Positions 15,626 to 24,850 are shown, numbered from the stretch's first letter. The stretch is DNA of 64,000 bases from Collinsella sp. AF23-2 (GCF_003459245.1 NZ_QRVG01000001.1:292550-356549); one strand, 5' to 3'. Numbers and translations are program-made. The notes: a model not told the origin generated them from the sequence alone.

Positions 15626-17131
15626 ATGGCTTTGACCGACATCTCGCATCCCACCGACATTGCAATGCTCACTGATCTGTACGAACTCACTATGGCCCAG
15701 GGCCTGTGGGAGAGCGGCAAGGCCAATGAGCAGGGTTGCTTTACGGCGTTTTACCGCGACCATCCCTTCGGCAGCGCGTATGCCGTCATGTGCGGCACCG
15801 CCGAGCTGCCCGAGCTTGTCGAGAATCTGCGCTTTACGCCCGAGGATATCGACTACCTCGCCTCGCTCCAGGCCCCGGCCGGCGGCGCGATGTTCAAGCC
15901 TGGATTCCTCGACTACCTGCGCGATTTTCGTGCGCATGTAAACATCGACGCCGTGCCCGAGGGCGAGCTCGTCTTTCCGCGCGAGCCCATGGTTCGCGTC
16001 ACCGGCCCCGCGCTGGAGTGCCAGCTGCTCGAGACGGCGCTGCTCAACATCGTTGGGTTCCAGACGCTTGTCGCCACCAAGACGGCGCGCGTGGTGCTGG
16101 CGGCGGACGGCCGTCCCGTTGCCGAGTTTGGCCTGCGCCGCGCTCAGGGTCCCGATGGCGGCTTGGCCGTCGCGCGCGCGAGCTACGTTGCCGGCTGCTC
16201 CTCTACGTCCAATGTGCTCGCCGGCCGCCGCTACGGTATTCCCGTCTTTGGCACGCATGCGCACAGCTGGGTGATGAGCTTCGATTCCGAGCTCGAGGCC
16301 TTCCGCGCCTTTGCCAAGTCGAGCCCCAAGAACTGCACGCTGCTCATCGACACCTATGACGTGCGCGAGGGCTGTGAACATGCCATTACGGTTGCCAAGG
16401 AGATGGAAGCGGTGGGCGAGCGCCTGTCGGCCATTCGCATCGACTCCGGCGACCTCGCCAAGCTCTCAAAGTATGTGCGCGGCCGTTTTGATGCCGAGGG
16501 CCTGCCCTATGTGGGGATCTCGGTTTCTAACGATTTGGATGAGTACACGATTCAGTCCCTGCTCGACCAGGGCGCGCCCATCGACAGCTTTGGCGTGGGC
16601 ACCAAACTCGCGACCTGCTATGACCAGCCGGCGCTGGGCGGCGTGTACAAGCTTTCCGCCCGCCGTGCGAGCGAGGCAGATCCATGGACGCCGGTGGTCA
16701 AGCTCTCTGAGCAGCCATACAAGCGCACGATCCCGGGTGTGCAACGCGTGCGCCGTTATTACGACGGCTTTGGCGGCCCGGTCTGCGACATGATTTATGA
16801 CGAGGACCATCTGGCAGGGGAGGGCGCCGCGCGCGGCAATACCCTTGTGGCCGTGAACGATGCCGCCCTGGTGACCGACGTGTCCGAACTCGAGTATCGC
16901 GAGCTGCTGGTGCCGATCGTGCGCGATGGCAGTGCGGTGGCTCCGCGTGAGAGCATCCAGGACGCGCGCGAGCGCTGTGCTTGGGCGCTCGACCATCTGG
17001 ACGCAGCTTTCAAGCGCTTCCTGTACCCGCAGACCTATGTGGTGGGTATGGAGCAGGGCCTGGCTCAGGTGCGCGACGAGCTCGTGCGTAAGAACATGGC
17101 CGCGGCCTCTGCCTTTCCCTGGGCTCACTAA
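15626..17131 (+). CDS. pncB: Nicotinate phosphoribosyltransferase
   Basis: A 501-residue enzyme of NAD salvage making nicotinate mononucleotide from nicotinate, PRPP and ATP. Typical segments are MLTDLYELTMAQG near residue 14, AEFGLRRAQGPDGG around 167, the conserved GTHAHSWVM around 210, and RIDSGDLAKLSK around 270. Length is that of the long bacterial type. AAAGGTCGCCCC precedes the start. It is followed at 80 bases by proB in the same direction; whether they form one transcript is unclear. Confidence 0.93.
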   Translation: MALTDISHPTDIAMLTDLYELTMAQGLWESGKANEQGCFTAFYRDHPFGSAYAVMCGTAELPELVENLRFTPEDIDYLASLQAPAGGAMFKPGFLDYLRDFRAHVNIDAVPEGELVFPREPMVRVTGPALECQLLETALLNIVGFQTLVATKTARVVLAADGRPVAEFGLRRAQGPDGGLAVARASYVAGCSSTSNVLAGRRYGIPVFGTHAHSWVMSFDSELEAFRAFAKSSPKNCTLLIDTYDVREGCEHAITVAKEMEAVGERLSAIRIDSGDLAKLSKYVRGRFDAEGLPYVGISVSNDLDEYTIQSLLDQGAPIDSFGVGTKLATCYDQPALGGVYKLSARRASEADPWTPVVKLSEQPYKRTIPGVQRVRRYYDGFGGPVCDMIYDEDHLAGEGAARGNTLVAVNDAALVTDVSELEYRELLVPIVRDGSAVAPRESIQDARERCAWALDHLDAAFKRFLYPQTYVVGMEQGLAQVRDELVRKNMAAASAFPWAH

Positions 17132-17210
17132 TTCCTTGGGCGGTAGGGGCGAGTCACGCTTCCCTGGCCGCCGGCTCGGCCGTTCGCTGAACAGTTGATT
17201 GGTTTGACGT

Positions 17211-18338
17211 ATGACGACTTCTTATAAAACGATGGTGGTAAAGATCGGTTCGTCCACGGTGGTGGGCGCCGACGGCAAGGTCAACCGCGCCTTTATCGGC
17301 GGGCTTGCCGACCAGGCCGCAGCGCTGCGCGAGCTTGGCTGGCGCCTGATCGTGGTGAGCTCGGGCGCCATTGCCTGCGGCTATCCCGTGCTGGGCTTCG
17401 ACCGTAAGCCGGTCGGCGACCTGCCGAGCCTGCAGGCCTGCGCCTCGGCCGGTCAGTGCATCATCTCGTCGGCCTACGACGAGGAGTTCCATGCGCGCGA
17501 CCTGCTCACCTCGCTCGTGCTGCTCACGCGTCACGACACGGCGCGCCGCACGTCCTACCTGCACGCGCGCGACGCCCTGCTTCGCCTGGTGGAGCTCGGC
17601 GTGGTGCCGGTCGTCAACGAGAACGATACCGTCACCGTCGATGAGATCAAGTTTGGCGACAACGACACGCTGGCGGCGCTTGTGAGCTGCCTGGTTTCTG
17701 CCGATCTGTGCGTGACGCTCTCGGACATCGATGGCCTCTACACCGCCAATCCGCATGAGGATCCGACGGCCGAGTTTATCCCGGTCGTGCATAAGATCGA
17801 TGCCAAGATTATCGCCTCGGCGGGCGATTCTTCCACATCGGTGGGTACGGGCGGCATGATCACCAAGATTCGCGCGAGCCGCATTCTCATGACGGCGGGC
17901 ATTCAAAGCGTGATTTGCTCGGGCGAGGAGCCCGATGCGCTCGTGCGTCTGGCCCGCGGCGAGAGCGTGGGTACGCTGTTCGATCCGCCGGCGGAGCGCC
18001 TGGACATTGCGCCGCGCAAGTTGTGGATTGCACTGGGCGACAAGGCACACGGCTCGGTGACGGTCGATGACGGCGCCGCGAAGGCGCTGGTCAGCCGCGG
18101 ATCGTCGCTGCTCGCGGTGGGTATTCGCGAGGTCGATGGCCAGTTTGCCGAGGGCGATGTGCTCGACGTGTGCGACCCGAGCGGCATGGTTGTCGCCCGC
18201 GGTATCGCCGAGGCCGATTCGGACGTGCTGGAGCTTGCCGCCGGCCGCCGCCAGGACCAGATTGCCGGCAACCGTCTACTGGCAGACCTAGCCGAGAAGC
18301 CCGCAATCCATAGGGACAACTTGATAGTGTTTGCATAA
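17211..18338 (+). CDS. proB: Glutamate 5-kinase
   Basis: A 375-residue enzyme for the first step of proline synthesis, phosphorylating glutamate with ATP. The amino-acid kinase domain spans residues 1-255 (VVKIGSSTVV, VSSGAIACG, VVNENDTVTVDEIKFGDND, GTGGMITKIRAS). A PUA domain follows at about 280-360, as in most full-length ProB proteins. proA, for the next step, lies 1.6 kb downstream with the hydrolase gene in between on the other strand. A strong hairpin follows the stop. Feedback inhibition by proline is known for the family. Confidence 0.95.
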   Translation: MTTSYKTMVVKIGSSTVVGADGKVNRAFIGGLADQAAALRELGWRLIVVSSGAIACGYPVLGFDRKPVGDLPSLQACASAGQCIISSAYDEEFHARDLLTSLVLLTRHDTARRTSYLHARDALLRLVELGVVPVVNENDTVTVDEIKFGDNDTLAALVSCLVSADLCVTLSDIDGLYTANPHEDPTAEFIPVVHKIDAKIIASAGDSSTSVGTGGMITKIRASRILMTAGIQSVICSGEEPDALVRLARGESVGTLFDPPAERLDIAPRKLWIALGDKAHGSVTVDDGAAKALVSRGSSLLAVGIREVDGQFAEGDVLDVCDPSGMVVARGIAEADSDVLELAAGRRQDQIAGNRLLADLAEKPAIHRDNLIVFA

Positions 18339-18339
18339 A

Positions 18340-18388
18340 GAGAGGCAGCGCTGCGGCTCGTTTTGCCAGCAGTGCTGCCTCTCCTTTT
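18340..18388 (+). terminator. Intrinsic terminator of proB
   Basis: GAGAGGCAGCGCTGC and its near-inverse GCAGTGCTGCCTCTC with a 16-base loop, followed by CTTTTCC, directly after the proB stop. Confidence 0.75.
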
Positions 18389-18436
18389 CCGGCACTTGGG
18401 GACGTTTCTATTGTGCCGGCAGGTGGGGACACTCCT
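18389..18436. repeat. Second copy of the GGGGACGTT intergenic repeat family
   Basis: The first 30 bases match 5689-5718 with about five differences (both have GGGGACGTT, then TGTGCCGGCA). It ends next to the 3-prime end of the hydrolase gene. No coding capacity. Confidence 0.5.
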
Positions 18437-18439
18437 TTG

Positions 18440-19858
18440 CTAGAAGATTCGGCGCAGGTCTCCGCGGTTGAGGGACTCGTCGAAGAGGTGCTTGAATACC
18501 ACACTGCCGTGCAGGCCGTCGTGCTCGAACTCGTTGGTTACCCAGGCGTGCGAGTTGCCCACGCGGCTGAGCGTGTCGAGCTGCAGACTCGAATCGACGT
18601 ACATGTCATCGAAGTACACCGCGGCCTGGAGCGGCACCTCGTTGCAGGCCAGGCGCTGCGGGTCATAGATCTTGTCCCAGCTGGTGTCTTCCATCAGCAG
18701 GTCCATGGCGGGCTTGAAGGGCTTGAGCTCGGGCATCTGCTCGAACATCCACGGGAACATGGCCTCGCCGGTAAACATGAGCGGGCGCGCGAGGGTGTCG
18801 AACTCGGCGTGGTGTGCCTTCTCTTCAGCTGCGGCCCAGCCAATGGGCATAGTGTCACCGTCGGCGTATATGAACTCCTGCAGCGTCCAGTACAGCGGAT
18901 TCGTGCGCGTGTTGGTGCGCTCGAAGGCGCGCATCAAAAAGCTGTCGGATACCGAGGAGCCGCAGCTCAGCGTACCGTCGCCTGTAACAAACGCGTGATC
19001 GATAATCCAATGCATGCGCTCAAAGCTCGGCTTCATGCCAAAGTCGCTGCCCATGAGCTGTAGGCGCTCGACCGTCATTGGCGAGCCGTCGGGCAGTACG
19101 GGCTTCTGAGCCTCGAGCGCATCGGCCAGGGCTGCCACGCGCTCGACATCGGCGGGGTAACGGTCGTAATACTGCTGCGTCTTGGCGGCCATGCGCGGGA
19201 AGGTGTGCGCGTAGACCTCGCTGGCGCTCGCCGGCACGTGCGGAATGCCGCCGCAGGTAAAGCTTGCCGCCACGCCCTCGGGGAAGAGCGACAGATAGCT
19301 CAACGTCAAAAAGCCGCCGTAGCTCTGCCCGAGTGTGACCCAGGGCTTGCCGCCAAAGCCCACCAGGCGCAGGTACTCAAAATCGCGCACGATGGAGCTG
19401 GCGAGGTGACGCTTGAGGAAGTCCGCCTGCGAGCGGGCCGCATCGGAGCCTGCCGCCTCGGCGCGCTCGCCCAGTGCGGCAATCGTGCGCCCGTCTACAC
19501 AGCTGCTGCGCCCGGTACCGCGCTGGTCGGGCAGCACGACGCGGAAATGCTTGACGGCCTCTTCGATCCAGCCATCGCTTGTGGGCGACAGCGGACGCGG
19601 GCTCTCGCCACCGGGGCCACCCTGCAAAAAGAGAAGGAGCGGCAGGTCGTCGTTGATGCGGTCGGGTGCGCAAACCACACGGTAGAAGAGCTTGATGCTC
19701 TCGGGCGCGCCGGCGATGGGTGTCGGTATAGCGCCGCGGCGCATGGTGCTGCCGACGGCCAGGAGCATCGGCTCCAGGCCGCGCCAGTCGAGGGGGACGT
19801 CGATGCTGTGGTCCTCGACATACAGGCCGGGGACGTGGTACGAAGTGATGAGGGCCAT
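18440..19858 (-). CDS. Alpha/beta hydrolase, prolyl aminopeptidase-like (peptidase S33)
   Basis: A 472-residue hydrolase. The oxyanion-hole motif QGGPGGESPRPL lies around residue 72, DQRGTGRSS around 105 and the nucleophile elbow GQSYGGF around 170. A large lid domain follows in the second half, which fits prolyl iminopeptidase-like S33 enzymes that release N-terminal proline. No signal peptide is seen, so it should be cytoplasmic. The ATG at 19858 is preceded by GGAAGACTC; the longer open frame upstream does not look coding. Its place between proB and proA may reflect proline recycling, an inference. Confidence 0.85.
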   Translation of the reverse strand: MALITSYHVPGLYVEDHSIDVPLDWRGLEPMLLAVGSTMRRGAIPTPIAGAPESIKLFYRVVCAPDRINDDLPLLLFLQGGPGGESPRPLSPTSDGWIEEAVKHFRVVLPDQRGTGRSSCVDGRTIAALGERAEAAGSDAARSQADFLKRHLASSIVRDFEYLRLVGFGGKPWVTLGQSYGGFLTLSYLSLFPEGVAASFTCGGIPHVPASASEVYAHTFPRMAAKTQQYYDRYPADVERVAALADALEAQKPVLPDGSPMTVERLQLMGSDFGMKPSFERMHWIIDHAFVTGDGTLSCGSSVSDSFLMRAFERTNTRTNPLYWTLQEFIYADGDTMPIGWAAAEEKAHHAEFDTLARPLMFTGEAMFPWMFEQMPELKPFKPAMDLLMEDTSWDKIYDPQRLACNEVPLQAAVYFDDMYVDSSLQLDTLSRVGNSHAWVTNEFEHDGLHGSVVFKHLFDESLNRGDLRRIF

Positions 19859-19970
19859 GTGAGTCTTCCGTTCGTTGCGGTGTTTCGGGTTGACCAATTC
19901 TACCGCCGCGGGCGAGGCCATGCGCAAATCGGCTACCATGGTTGCAAACTTCTAGGAGAAAGGGCCGCCC

Positions 19971-21257
19971 ATGTCGGTCGATATGGCCACGTATGTCCAC
20001 GATCTTGCCGTTGCCGCTAAGGCAGCGTCGGCCTCGCTTGCCACGGCGAGCGACGAGCAGCGCCAGGAGGCCGTGCGCGCCATGGCCGCAGCACTGCGCA
20101 ACGGTGTCGACTCCATCGTCGCCGCCAACGAGCTCGATATGTCCGCCGCGCGCGATGCGGGGACCTCGGCGGGGCTCCTCGACCGTCTGCTGCTGACGCC
20201 CGAGCGCGTCGAGGGTATGGCCGCCGGCCTGGAGAAGCTCGCCGAGCTGCCCGATCCTGTCGGCCGCGTGCTCGACCACCGCGTGCTCGCAAGCGGCGTG
20301 GACCTCACCCGCGTGAGCGTGCCGTTGGGCCTGGTCGCCATGGTGTACGAGGCGCGCCCCAACGTGACGGCCGACGCCGCGGGCATCTGCATCCGCACCG
20401 GCAACGCCTGCATTCTGCGCGGCGGCTCGCTGGCCTATCACTCGTGTGCCATGATTTCTGAGCTGCTGGCCGATGCGCTCGAGGCCAAGGGCTTCCCGCG
20501 CGAGGCCGTGTCGATGATCGAGTCTACCGACCGCGAGGCCACCGGCGAGCTCATGAAGCTCCGCGGCGTCGTCGATGTGCTCATTCCGCGTGGCGGTGCG
20601 GGCCTGATCCAGCGCTGCGTGCGCGAGTCGCTCGTTCCGGTGATCGAGACGGGCACGGGTAACTGCCACATCTACGTGCATGAATCCGCCGACTTCGATA
20701 AAGCGCTCAATATTATCGTTAATGCCAAGACCCAGCGTGTAGGCGTGTGCAATGCCGCCGAGTCGCTGCTGGTCGACCATGCTGTGGCCAATGTGTTTTT
20801 GCCCGCGGTCGTTGCCGTGCTGCACGACCACGGCGTGCTCATTCACGGCGACGAGGCCACGTGTGCCGCGTGCGCCGATGCCGGCTTTGTGGAGGGCGAT
20901 GACTACGTCGCCGCGACTGAGGAGGACTGGGGTCGCGAGTACCTGGCGCTCGAGATGAGCGTGAAGGTCGTGGCAAACGAGGACGAGGCCATCGCACACA
21001 TCAATCGCTACGGCACGATGCACTCCGAGGCCATCGTTGCCGAGGATACGGATGCTTGCGAGCGCTTCCTGGACGCGGTCGATGCCTCGGCCGTGTACGC
21101 CAACGCCAGCACGCGCTTTACCGACGGCGGCGAGTTTGGCCTGGGCGCCGAGATCGGCATCTCGACCCAAAAGCTCCACGCCCGTGGCCCCTTTGCCGCC
21201 GAGGCCCTCACCACCTACAAATACAAGCTCCGAGGCACCGGCCAGGTCCGCCCCTAA
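19971..21257 (+). CDS. proA: Glutamate-5-semialdehyde dehydrogenase (gamma-glutamyl phosphate reductase)
   Basis: A 428-residue aldehyde dehydrogenase-fold enzyme reducing gamma-glutamyl phosphate with NADPH to glutamate semialdehyde, the second step to proline. Characteristic regions are VPLGLVAMVYEARPNVTADAAG around 123, the nucleotide-binding NACILRGGSLA, VLIPRGGAGLI and the catalytic cysteine in QRVGVCNAAESLLV around 260. AGGAGAAAGGGCCGCCC precedes the start. It forms the proline pathway with proB although the hydrolase gene on the other strand separates them. Confidence 0.96.
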   Translation: MSVDMATYVHDLAVAAKAASASLATASDEQRQEAVRAMAAALRNGVDSIVAANELDMSAARDAGTSAGLLDRLLLTPERVEGMAAGLEKLAELPDPVGRVLDHRVLASGVDLTRVSVPLGLVAMVYEARPNVTADAAGICIRTGNACILRGGSLAYHSCAMISELLADALEAKGFPREAVSMIESTDREATGELMKLRGVVDVLIPRGGAGLIQRCVRESLVPVIETGTGNCHIYVHESADFDKALNIIVNAKTQRVGVCNAAESLLVDHAVANVFLPAVVAVLHDHGVLIHGDEATCAACADAGFVEGDDYVAATEEDWGREYLALEMSVKVVANEDEAIAHINRYGTMHSEAIVAEDTDACERFLDAVDASAVYANASTRFTDGGEFGLGAEIGISTQKLHARGPFAAEALTTYKYKLRGTGQVRP

Positions 21258-21271
21258 CGCCCGCGCAAACA

Positions 21272-21312
21272 AAAACCACCACAAAGGTGCCTGTCCCCTT
21301 TGTGGCGGTTTT
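21272..21312. repeat. AAACCACCACAAAGG hairpin, copy 5 (terminator-like)
   Basis: Perfect stem except one change in the right arm (TGGCGG), loop GTGCCTGTCCC, 14 bases after the proA stop and 15 before the convergent HD gene stop. It could terminate both. Confidence 0.8.
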
Positions 21313-21327
21313 AGGTGGCGTGGGCGG

Positions 21328-21927
21328 TTAGGCCTGGAAGGTATCGCGGTCGGGGGCGAAGGACTGCATGGCCGCGATGGTGCGGTCAAAGAGCTCGGGG
21401 AGCTCCCAGCCCAACATCTCGGCGCCCTGCGAAATCACGTCGCGCGAGCAGCCGGCGGCAAAGCGCTTGTCCTTGAACTTCTTCTTGAGCGACTTGGTCG
21501 TAAAGTCCATAACGCTCTTGCTCGGGCGCATGATGACTGCAGCGCCGATCAGGCCGGTGAGCTCATCGCAGGCAAACAGGATCTTTTCCATCTGCAGCTC
21601 GGGTTTGGGCAGCGAGGTGTTGAAGTCCGACGTGTGCGTCTGGATGGCGCGAATGAGCTCGGGAGACGCACCTTCGCCCTCAAGAATCTCGGCAGCATAG
21701 ATGGTGTGGTTCATGGGGTCGTCCTCATGCTCCTCCCAATCCAGGTCGTGCAGCAGACCGACGATGCCCCAAAACTCCTCGTTCTCGGGGTCGAACTCGC
21801 GCGCAAAGTAGCGCATAGTGCCCTCGACCGTCTCGCCATGGGTGATGTGGAACGGGTCCTTGTTGTGTTCGTTGAGCAGTTCGAACGCGCGGTCGCGGGT
21901 GATTCCGGCGGTAAGCGGCTCTGCCAT
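21328..21927 (-). CDS. HD-domain hydrolase family protein
   Basis: A 199-residue single HD domain. The histidine of HGETVEGTMR (around residue 27) and the HD pair in LLHDLDWEEH (around 50) are the expected metal ligands, followed by HTIYAAEIL and IQTHTS. Stand-alone HD proteins are metal-dependent phosphohydrolases, often on nucleotides; substrate unknown. AAGGAGTCTCTT precedes the ATG. It shares its direction with the CarD gene upstream, from which a hairpin repeat at 21991-22031 separates it. Confidence 0.82.
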   Translation of the reverse strand: MAEPLTAGITRDRAFELLNEHNKDPFHITHGETVEGTMRYFAREFDPENEEFWGIVGLLHDLDWEEHEDDPMNHTIYAAEILEGEGASPELIRAIQTHTSDFNTSLPKPELQMEKILFACDELTGLIGAAVIMRPSKSVMDFTTKSLKKKFKDKRFAAGCSRDVISQGAEMLGWELPELFDRTIAAMQSFAPDRDTFQA

Positions 21928-21990
21928 AAGAGACTCCTTGTGCTCGTGGGTATCAATAAGAATGAATACTACTAGAACGACTAGAACGAA

Positions 21991-22031
21991 AAAACCACCA
22001 CAAAGGTGCCTGTCCCCTTTGTGGTGGTTTT
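21991..22031. repeat. AAACCACCACAAAGG hairpin, copy 6 (terminator-like)
   Basis: Perfect 15-base stem, loop GTGCCTGTCCC, 13 bases after the CarD stop on the minus strand and before the HD gene start. With both arms intact it could terminate the CarD transcript. Confidence 0.8.
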
Positions 22032-22044
22032 TGGCGCGGATGGG

Positions 22045-22530
22045 TTAGTTGAGGGCGGCTTGGGCTAGGCGGGCTTCGGCGGCCTCCTCGGTGACGCCCA
22101 ATGCCACGGCGAACTCCTCGATGGAGCGGCGCTTGGCTTCCTTGAGTACACGCATATAGTAAGAGCTGGGCTTTTTATCGGCTTCCTCGGCCTGGCGAAT
22201 GCGGTGCATCATGGTCTTTGCCACGCGGACCGTCTCGGGCGCGCCCAGCTTGAGCTGCTGCTTAAAGTGTGTCTCTTCAAGCGAGCTGTTGCGCTCGGTA
22301 AAGGTGTCGCACTCCAGCTCGTCATAGTGGCTCAGCAGATGCTCGGCATCTTGCTGAGAGATGGCGGCATGCAGACGGTCGGCCTGCGCCACGGGGTACA
22401 TAAGGATCGTCTGCGCATGCCCCTGCTTGGCCTCGAGCAACAGCATGGGCTGCGGCGTGTCGTCCCTAAAACCGACGACGGTGCAGACTCCCTGACCCGG
22501 ATGAATGACGTGTTGACCGATTGAGAACAT
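22045..22530 (-). CDS. CarD family transcriptional regulator
   Basis: A 161-residue protein with the N-terminal RNA-polymerase-interacting domain of CarD/CdnL (MFSIGQHVIHPGQGVCTVVGF) and a helical C-terminal DNA-contact region. In actinobacteria CarD binds the polymerase beta subunit and stabilises open complexes at many promoters, chiefly for ribosomal RNA. Length is typical. A 16-base dyad at 22545-22560 lies 15 bases upstream of the ATG. The mid-protein segment FTERNSSLEETHFKQQLK links the two domains. Function follows from family knowledge. Confidence 0.88.
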   Translation of the reverse strand: MFSIGQHVIHPGQGVCTVVGFRDDTPQPMLLLEAKQGHAQTILMYPVAQADRLHAAISQQDAEHLLSHYDELECDTFTERNSSLEETHFKQQLKLGAPETVRVAKTMMHRIRQAEEADKKPSSYYMRVLKEAKRRSIEEFAVALGVTEEAAEARLAQAALN

Positions 22531-22544
22531 GCTACCTCCAACTT

Positions 22545-22560
22545 ATACGAATTTACGTAT
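22545..22560. promoter_or_regulatory. Dyad ATACG-AATTTA-CGTAT before the CarD gene
   Basis: A 16-base palindrome between the CarD start and its probable promoter. It may be an operator for autoregulation; no binding protein can be named. Confidence 0.35.
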
Positions 22561-22872
22561 GTCTAGAATAACACGCTGACGTGCGCAAATCCTCACTTTA
22601 TGCAGGAAAAGCACACAACTCTGATAGGTAAGAGTATTCGATAAAAGACACAGCTCATTCACACCTTTATGCATTTTCAACGCGTGCATAATCTGCAGGC
22701 AGACCGGCATCTTTGAGTGAGTCCATGCAAGCTGTAGTCAATTTTGTGCATATGCAATTTCGATTGGCTTTACCCTGCGACAGTGTCCCTCGCTTGTGAT
22801 AGAGTGCTACAAACTCTGGCTTTTGCCCTACGAGTGACCAAGAGCTCGGGGGCTTTAACACAAGGAGGATCT
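22561..22872. other. Divergent intergenic region between the CarD gene and argS
   Basis: This 312-base, AT-richer stretch carries the promoters of both genes. A TGTGATAGAGT extended -10-like sequence is at 22794-22804 before argS. I see no T-box, no ribosomal leader and no open frame of note. Confidence 0.4.
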
Positions 22873-24726
22873 ATGCCCGAGAAGATTGAAGAGCTGGTAC
22901 GCGCTGCGCTTGCTGCGGCCCAGGAGGCCGGCGACCTTTCCGCATTTGAACTTGACGATTGCGCTATCGAGCGACCGGCTGACACTTCTCATGGCGAGTG
23001 GACCTCCACCATGGCCCTGAAGTCCGCCAAGCTGGCTCACTGCGCCCCGCGCAAGATCGCCGAGGCCATCGTTGCCCATATGCCCGAGGACCCCGCGATT
23101 GAGAAGGTCGAAATCGCAGGCCCCGGTTTCATCAACTTCTACCTCTCCGTTGCCGTCAAGAATGCCATCTTTGGCGAGGCTCGCGAGAAGGGCATGGACT
23201 TCGCTAAGTCCAACGTCGGTGGTGGCCTGAAGACCCAGGTCGAGTTTGTTTCCGCCAACCCCGTCGGCCCCATGCACATCGGCCACGGCCGCTGGGCCGC
23301 GCTGGGCGACTCGCTCTGCCGTGTTATGGACCACGCCGGTTACGACATCCAGCGTGAGTTCTACATCAACGACCACGGCTCTCAGATGAACACCTTCGGC
23401 AACTCCATCAGCACGCGCTATATGCAGCTTGCCGACATCATCGCCAAGCAGGGCGTTGATATCGAGGAGGCTCACAAGCTGCTGATCACCGACCGTGACG
23501 CCTTTGTTGCCGACGAGAACGACGAGCACCCCGAGACCCATCCGTATCAGGACAACTTTGCCGAGACTCTGGGCAAGGACTCCTACGGCGGCGACTACAT
23601 CATCGACGAGGCCGCCGAGTTCTGGCGCACCGACGGCGATAAGTGGGTCAACGCCGATCCGCAGGAGCGCATGGAGAGCTTCCGCGAGCGCGGCTATGTA
23701 AAGATGGTCGATAACATGCGCGACCTCTGCCACGCCGTCAACTGCGACTTCGATCGTTGGTACTCCGAGCGCTCGCTGTATGTGAAGGACACCGAGGGCG
23801 AGACCGCCGGCACCTCCGCCGTCGACCGCGCTTTTGAGAAGCTCGACAAGATGGGCTACCTCTACACCAAGGACGGCGCCCTGTGGTTCCGCTCCACCGA
23901 TCTGGGCGACGACAAGGACCGCGTCCTGATCAAGTCCGACGGCGAGTACACCTACTTCGCCTCCGACGTCGCCTATCACTGGGATAAGTTCCAGCGCGTC
24001 GATCACGTCATCGACATCTGGGGCGCCGACCACCACGGTTACATCGAGCGCGTACGCTGCGTCTGCGACGCTCTGGGTTACCCCGGCAAGTTTGAGGTTC
24101 TGCTGGGCCAGCTCGTCAACCTGCTGCGTAACGGCAAGCCCGTCCGCATGTCCAAGCGCAAGGGCACCATGGTGACCCTGCAGGAGCTCGTCGACGAGGT
24201 CGGCTCCGATGCCGCTCGCTACACGCTCATCTCCAAGAGCTCCAACCAGATGGTCGACTTCGACATCGAGGCCGTTAAGAAGCGCGACAACTCCAACCCG
24301 GTCTATTACGTGCAGTATGCTCACGCCCGCGTGTGCTCCATCCTGCGCCGTGCCGCCGACGTTACCGCCGAGCAGGCCGACGAGATGGGCATGAAGGCCG
24401 TTGCCGCCAAGGCCATCGGTGAGAACGTCGATTACTCGCTGCTGACCGACCCGACCGAGCTCGCCCTTTCGCGCAAGCTCAACGAGCTCACCGACCTGAT
24501 CGCCAGCTGTGCTCGCGATCGCGCTCCGTTCCGTCTGACCCACTTTGCCGAGGAGCTCGCCGGCGACTTCCACAGCTTCTACGCTGCCTGCCAGGTTCTG
24601 CCGAGCGAGGGCCGTCCCGTCGACCCCGAGCTTTCGCGCGCCCGTCTGGCAGCTTGTGACGCTGTCCGCGTGACGCTCGCCCTGGTGCTTACCCTCGTTG
24701 GCGTTTCCGCGCCCGAGCAGATGTAA
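22873..24726 (+). CDS. argS: Arginine--tRNA ligase
   Basis: A 617-residue class Ia synthetase. The additional N-terminal domain (residues 1-100) for the tRNA D-loop contact is present. The HIGH motif is PMHIGHGRWAALGD around 138 and the KMSKS-like loop is VRMSKRKGTMVTL around 430. The C-terminal DALR anticodon-binding domain ends with LVGVSAPEQM. CAAGGAGGATCT precedes the ATG at 22873, so the longer open frame upstream is rejected. A good terminator follows. Confidence 0.96.
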   Translation: MPEKIEELVRAALAAAQEAGDLSAFELDDCAIERPADTSHGEWTSTMALKSAKLAHCAPRKIAEAIVAHMPEDPAIEKVEIAGPGFINFYLSVAVKNAIFGEAREKGMDFAKSNVGGGLKTQVEFVSANPVGPMHIGHGRWAALGDSLCRVMDHAGYDIQREFYINDHGSQMNTFGNSISTRYMQLADIIAKQGVDIEEAHKLLITDRDAFVADENDEHPETHPYQDNFAETLGKDSYGGDYIIDEAAEFWRTDGDKWVNADPQERMESFRERGYVKMVDNMRDLCHAVNCDFDRWYSERSLYVKDTEGETAGTSAVDRAFEKLDKMGYLYTKDGALWFRSTDLGDDKDRVLIKSDGEYTYFASDVAYHWDKFQRVDHVIDIWGADHHGYIERVRCVCDALGYPGKFEVLLGQLVNLLRNGKPVRMSKRKGTMVTLQELVDEVGSDAARYTLISKSSNQMVDFDIEAVKKRDNSNPVYYVQYAHARVCSILRRAADVTAEQADEMGMKAVAAKAIGENVDYSLLTDPTELALSRKLNELTDLIASCARDRAPFRLTHFAEELAGDFHSFYAACQVLPSEGRPVDPELSRARLAACDAVRVTLALVLTLVGVSAPEQM

Positions 24727-24772
24727 TCTGCGGGTCATTTGACCGTGTAGGTTTGGTTTAACTGAGCCCTAT

Positions 24773-24805
24773 AAGCCCGATCTCCTACGGAGGTCGGGCT
24801 TTTTT
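24773..24805 (+). terminator. Intrinsic terminator of argS
   Basis: AAGCCCGA-T-CTCC / GGAG-G-TCGGGCTT stem followed by TTTTTT, 46 bases after the argS stop. Confidence 0.9.
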
Positions 24806-24850
24806 CGCAAACGCCGACGTATTGATGAATTTGGAGCTGCTAGAAATACG

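Noticed and set aside
14960..16381. 473-codon frame antisense to the tRNA-Ala, coiled-coil and pncB genes
   Set aside because: It runs through a tRNA gene and two certain coding sequences.
19377..21389. 670-codon open frame antisense to proA and overlapping the hydrolase gene
   Set aside because: Both underlying genes are certain; the frame has no recognisable domain.
22855..24738. Long open frame (627 codons) antisense to argS
   Set aside because: A shadow of the GC-biased argS gene; no ribosome-binding site and the product is low-complexity Val/Gly/Leu.
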